From Gemmataceae bacterium (GTDB lineage Bacteria > Planctomycetota > Planctomycetia > Gemmatales > Gemmataceae): DNA of 64,000 bases. Below, piece after piece: positions 62,354 to 64,000 of the stretch. The position numbers and the translations under genes were made by a program. The notes under the pieces are model-generated. The model had not been told where the DNA came from and did not search any database. It was given only the letters and a program-made list of their open reading frames with translations. Each line of letters opens with the position of its first letter. Position 1 is the stretch's first letter. The DNA is taken from positions 1 through 64,000 of the forward strand of contig SIAJ01000001.1 in the NCBI GenBank assembly GCA_009691845.1, read 5' to 3'.

Positions 62354-62411
62354 GGCGTTCCCGACAGCTTGCCCGTATCCCAACTCTCTTACTTAGCTGT
62401 TGAACCGCAGG

Positions 62412-62448
62412 CATAGTAGTCGGCACACGGAGTGTACGGACTACTATG
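62412..62448. repeat. CATAGTAGTC...GACTACTATG hairpin, AGTCCGCACAC family
   Basis: The 17-base arms (62412-62428 and 62432-62448) pair with two mismatches around GGA. It lies between the lipoprotein and SDR genes. It is the third copy of the family also found at 18295-18386. Confidence 0.65.
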
Positions 62449-62514
62449 AGGTACTTCTCAGCAACTTGCAGGGAAGTTCACAGGTAAGAATCGATCAGGT
62501 AAGGGGGAACAATC

Positions 62515-63327
62515 ATGCAACTCGCGGGCAAGCGTGTCTTGATCACCGGGGCCGGGCACGGTCTGGGGCGGGCAATTGCACTCGAGTTCGCCCGTGTCGG
62601 CTCGGCAGTGATTGTTACCGATCGTGAACTCCCCCGCGTAGAATCAGTCGTGGCCGAGATTTTCGGGATGGGATTTCACGCATCCGGTTACGCCTTCGAT
62701 GTCACGCAAGCCGAACAAATCATTGCCGTCCGCGAACAACTCCACCGCGACCATGGCCCCATCGATGTGCTCGTGAACAATGCCGGGACCGTGTTTGGCG
62801 GCGAGTTCGGGAGCATTCCGCTCGATCGTCATCTCGCCACAATCGCGATCAATCTCTCGGGGCTCATCGCAGTGACCCATGCATTTTTGCCCGACTTGAT
62901 CGCGCGGCCCGAATCTCGGCTGGTGAACATTGCCAGTGCCGCGGCCGTGCTGGCGTTGCCGTTGGCCTCGACTTACGCAGCCAGCAAGTGGGGCGTGTTG
63001 GGCTTCTCGGAATCTTTGCGGGAAGAACTGCGACAACATGGGCAGCGACACCTTCGTGTCTCGACAATCTGCCCGAGTTACATTTCAACCGGGCTGTTTG
63101 AAGGGGTTAAGCCTGCTCGCCTGACGTCGCTTTTGACTCCCGAATATGTCGCGAAGGCAGTTTGCCGGGCGGCCGAACGAGGGAGCGAATTTGTCATGCT
63201 GCCGCGATCGGCCCGGCTCCTTTACTCGGTGGCGAGCCTGATGCCGCGATCGCTTTGCTCGTTTATCTGCAGGCGACTGGGCGTGACGACTTCGATGACG
63301 CAATGGCGTGGGCGAGCAGGGCGGTAG
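62515..63327 (+). CDS. Short-chain dehydrogenase/reductase
   Basis: The 270-residue product is a classical SDR. It has the NAD site TGAGHGLGRAI (TGxxxGxG, 11-18), NNAG at 88-91, the catalytic Ser141 and the Tyr154-x3-Lys158 pair in TYAASKWG. The C-terminus is longer than the minimal SDR and is Cys- and Arg-rich (SLMPRSLCSFICRRLG). The substrate is unknown. The start is ATG 62515, with AAGGGGGAA ahead of it. It is a single gene between a repeat and rpoC. Confidence 0.92.
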   Translation: MQLAGKRVLITGAGHGLGRAIALEFARVGSAVIVTDRELPRVESVVAEIFGMGFHASGYAFDVTQAEQIIAVREQLHRDHGPIDVLVNNAGTVFGGEFGSIPLDRHLATIAINLSGLIAVTHAFLPDLIARPESRLVNIASAAAVLALPLASTYAASKWGVLGFSESLREELRQHGQRHLRVSTICPSYISTGLFEGVKPARLTSLLTPEYVAKAVCRAAERGSEFVMLPRSARLLYSVASLMPRSLCSFICRRLGVTTSMTQWRGRAGR

Positions 63328-63386
63328 CCGCCAAAGGATGCCCCGCGTCGTGATGTCAGAATTGCATCAATCAAAAATTTTTGCGG

Positions 63387-63457
63387 TAGGCCTCCAGGCC
63401 TGCCGAAAGAGCAGCGACAAATGTTACGAAATTCATCAGGACAGGCCTGGAGGCCTA
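63387..63457. repeat. TAGGCCTCCAGGCCTG...CAGGCCTGGAGGCCTA inverted repeat
   Basis: Perfect 16-bp arms (63387-63402 and 63442-63457) enclose 39 bases. Each arm is itself nearly palindromic (AGGCCTCCAGGCCT). It lies between the SDR gene and rpoC. Confidence 0.65.
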
Positions 63458-63553
63458 TCCCACATAGATTCCTGTACAACCTCGGAGCGAAATGCGACAA
63501 TGAGCTACCGAGTTTTTTCACGACGCTCCGCGTCGTGCCACTTTGAAAACGAA

Positions 63554-63583
63554 CGAGGCCGACCGTTTGCACGGTCGGCCTCG
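63554..63583 (-). terminator. Intrinsic terminator of rpoC
   Basis: A perfect 13-bp stem (CGAGGCCGACCGT, 63554-63566 with 63571-63583) closes a 4-base loop. On the minus strand it is followed by TTCGTTTTC. It begins 26 bases after the rpoC stop. Confidence 0.85.
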
Positions 63584-63608
63584 CCTGCATTTCATTCTGA
63601 ACGCTGAA

Positions 63609-64000
<392 letters not shown>

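Overview
The window reads as chromosomal DNA of a planctomycete, most likely of the Gemmataceae. The reasons are the DUF1559 prepilin-like protein, the PVC-type heme-binding dehydrogenase with HEAT repeats, the formylglycine-type sulfatases, the DUF1080 protein, the Ser/Thr kinase fused to WD40 repeats, the FG-GAP and long TPR secreted proteins, and the zinc-ribbon plus C-terminal membrane anchor protein. Genes are GC-rich and loosely packed, and short dispersed palindromes sit between many of them. No rRNA, tRNA, CRISPR array or intact mobile element was seen.

Layout: 1-149 is the tail of a coiled-coil protein. It is followed by a large secreted alpha/beta-hydrolase-like protein (216-2648) that seems to have lost its catalytic Ser and His, and a zinc-ribbon membrane protein. 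From 3588 to 7160, all on the minus strand, lies a secretory locus: a decayed MauE-like/DUF1573 gene, a tiny Cys-rich exported protein, a membrane-anchored LolA-like protein, a DUF1559 prepilin-like protein and a second DUF1573-like protein. Next come dnaK (7304-9253), a four-gene MacAB/TolC-like exporter operon (9564-14797), pheA, trpS, a redoxin, a double DUF1080 protein, csrA, upp, a TPP-enzyme half protein, a methyltransferase and a damaged toxin-antitoxin pair.

The middle of the window holds the WD40 receptor kinase (24691-28290), an ATP-grasp ligase paired with a luciferase-like flavin oxidoreductase (28372-30448), a DUF4112 protein and a group that suggests polysaccharide breakdown: a PVC heme dehydrogenase, an SGNH esterase and two convergent sulfatases. 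After that come a PPi-type phosphofructokinase and a nucleotide-sugar pair (DegT aminotransferase and UDP-sugar dehydrogenase) with the remnant of an epimerase downstream. Then follow a YcjX/YcjF pair, mqnE (futalosine menaquinone pathway), an FG-GAP protein, a 1275-aa TPR protein and a flavoprotein.

The right end has an outer-membrane biogenesis cluster on the minus strand (OmpH/Skp, LpxC, Gfo/Idh oxidoreductase), a lipoprotein, an SDR enzyme and the 3' end of rpoC with its terminator. At least seven families of inverted repeats are visible. Three gene remnants (epimerase 44572-44625, DUF5615 PIN 52029-52280, surface protein 58144-58761) each lie beside such a palindrome. The least explained unit is the 3588-7160 locus.
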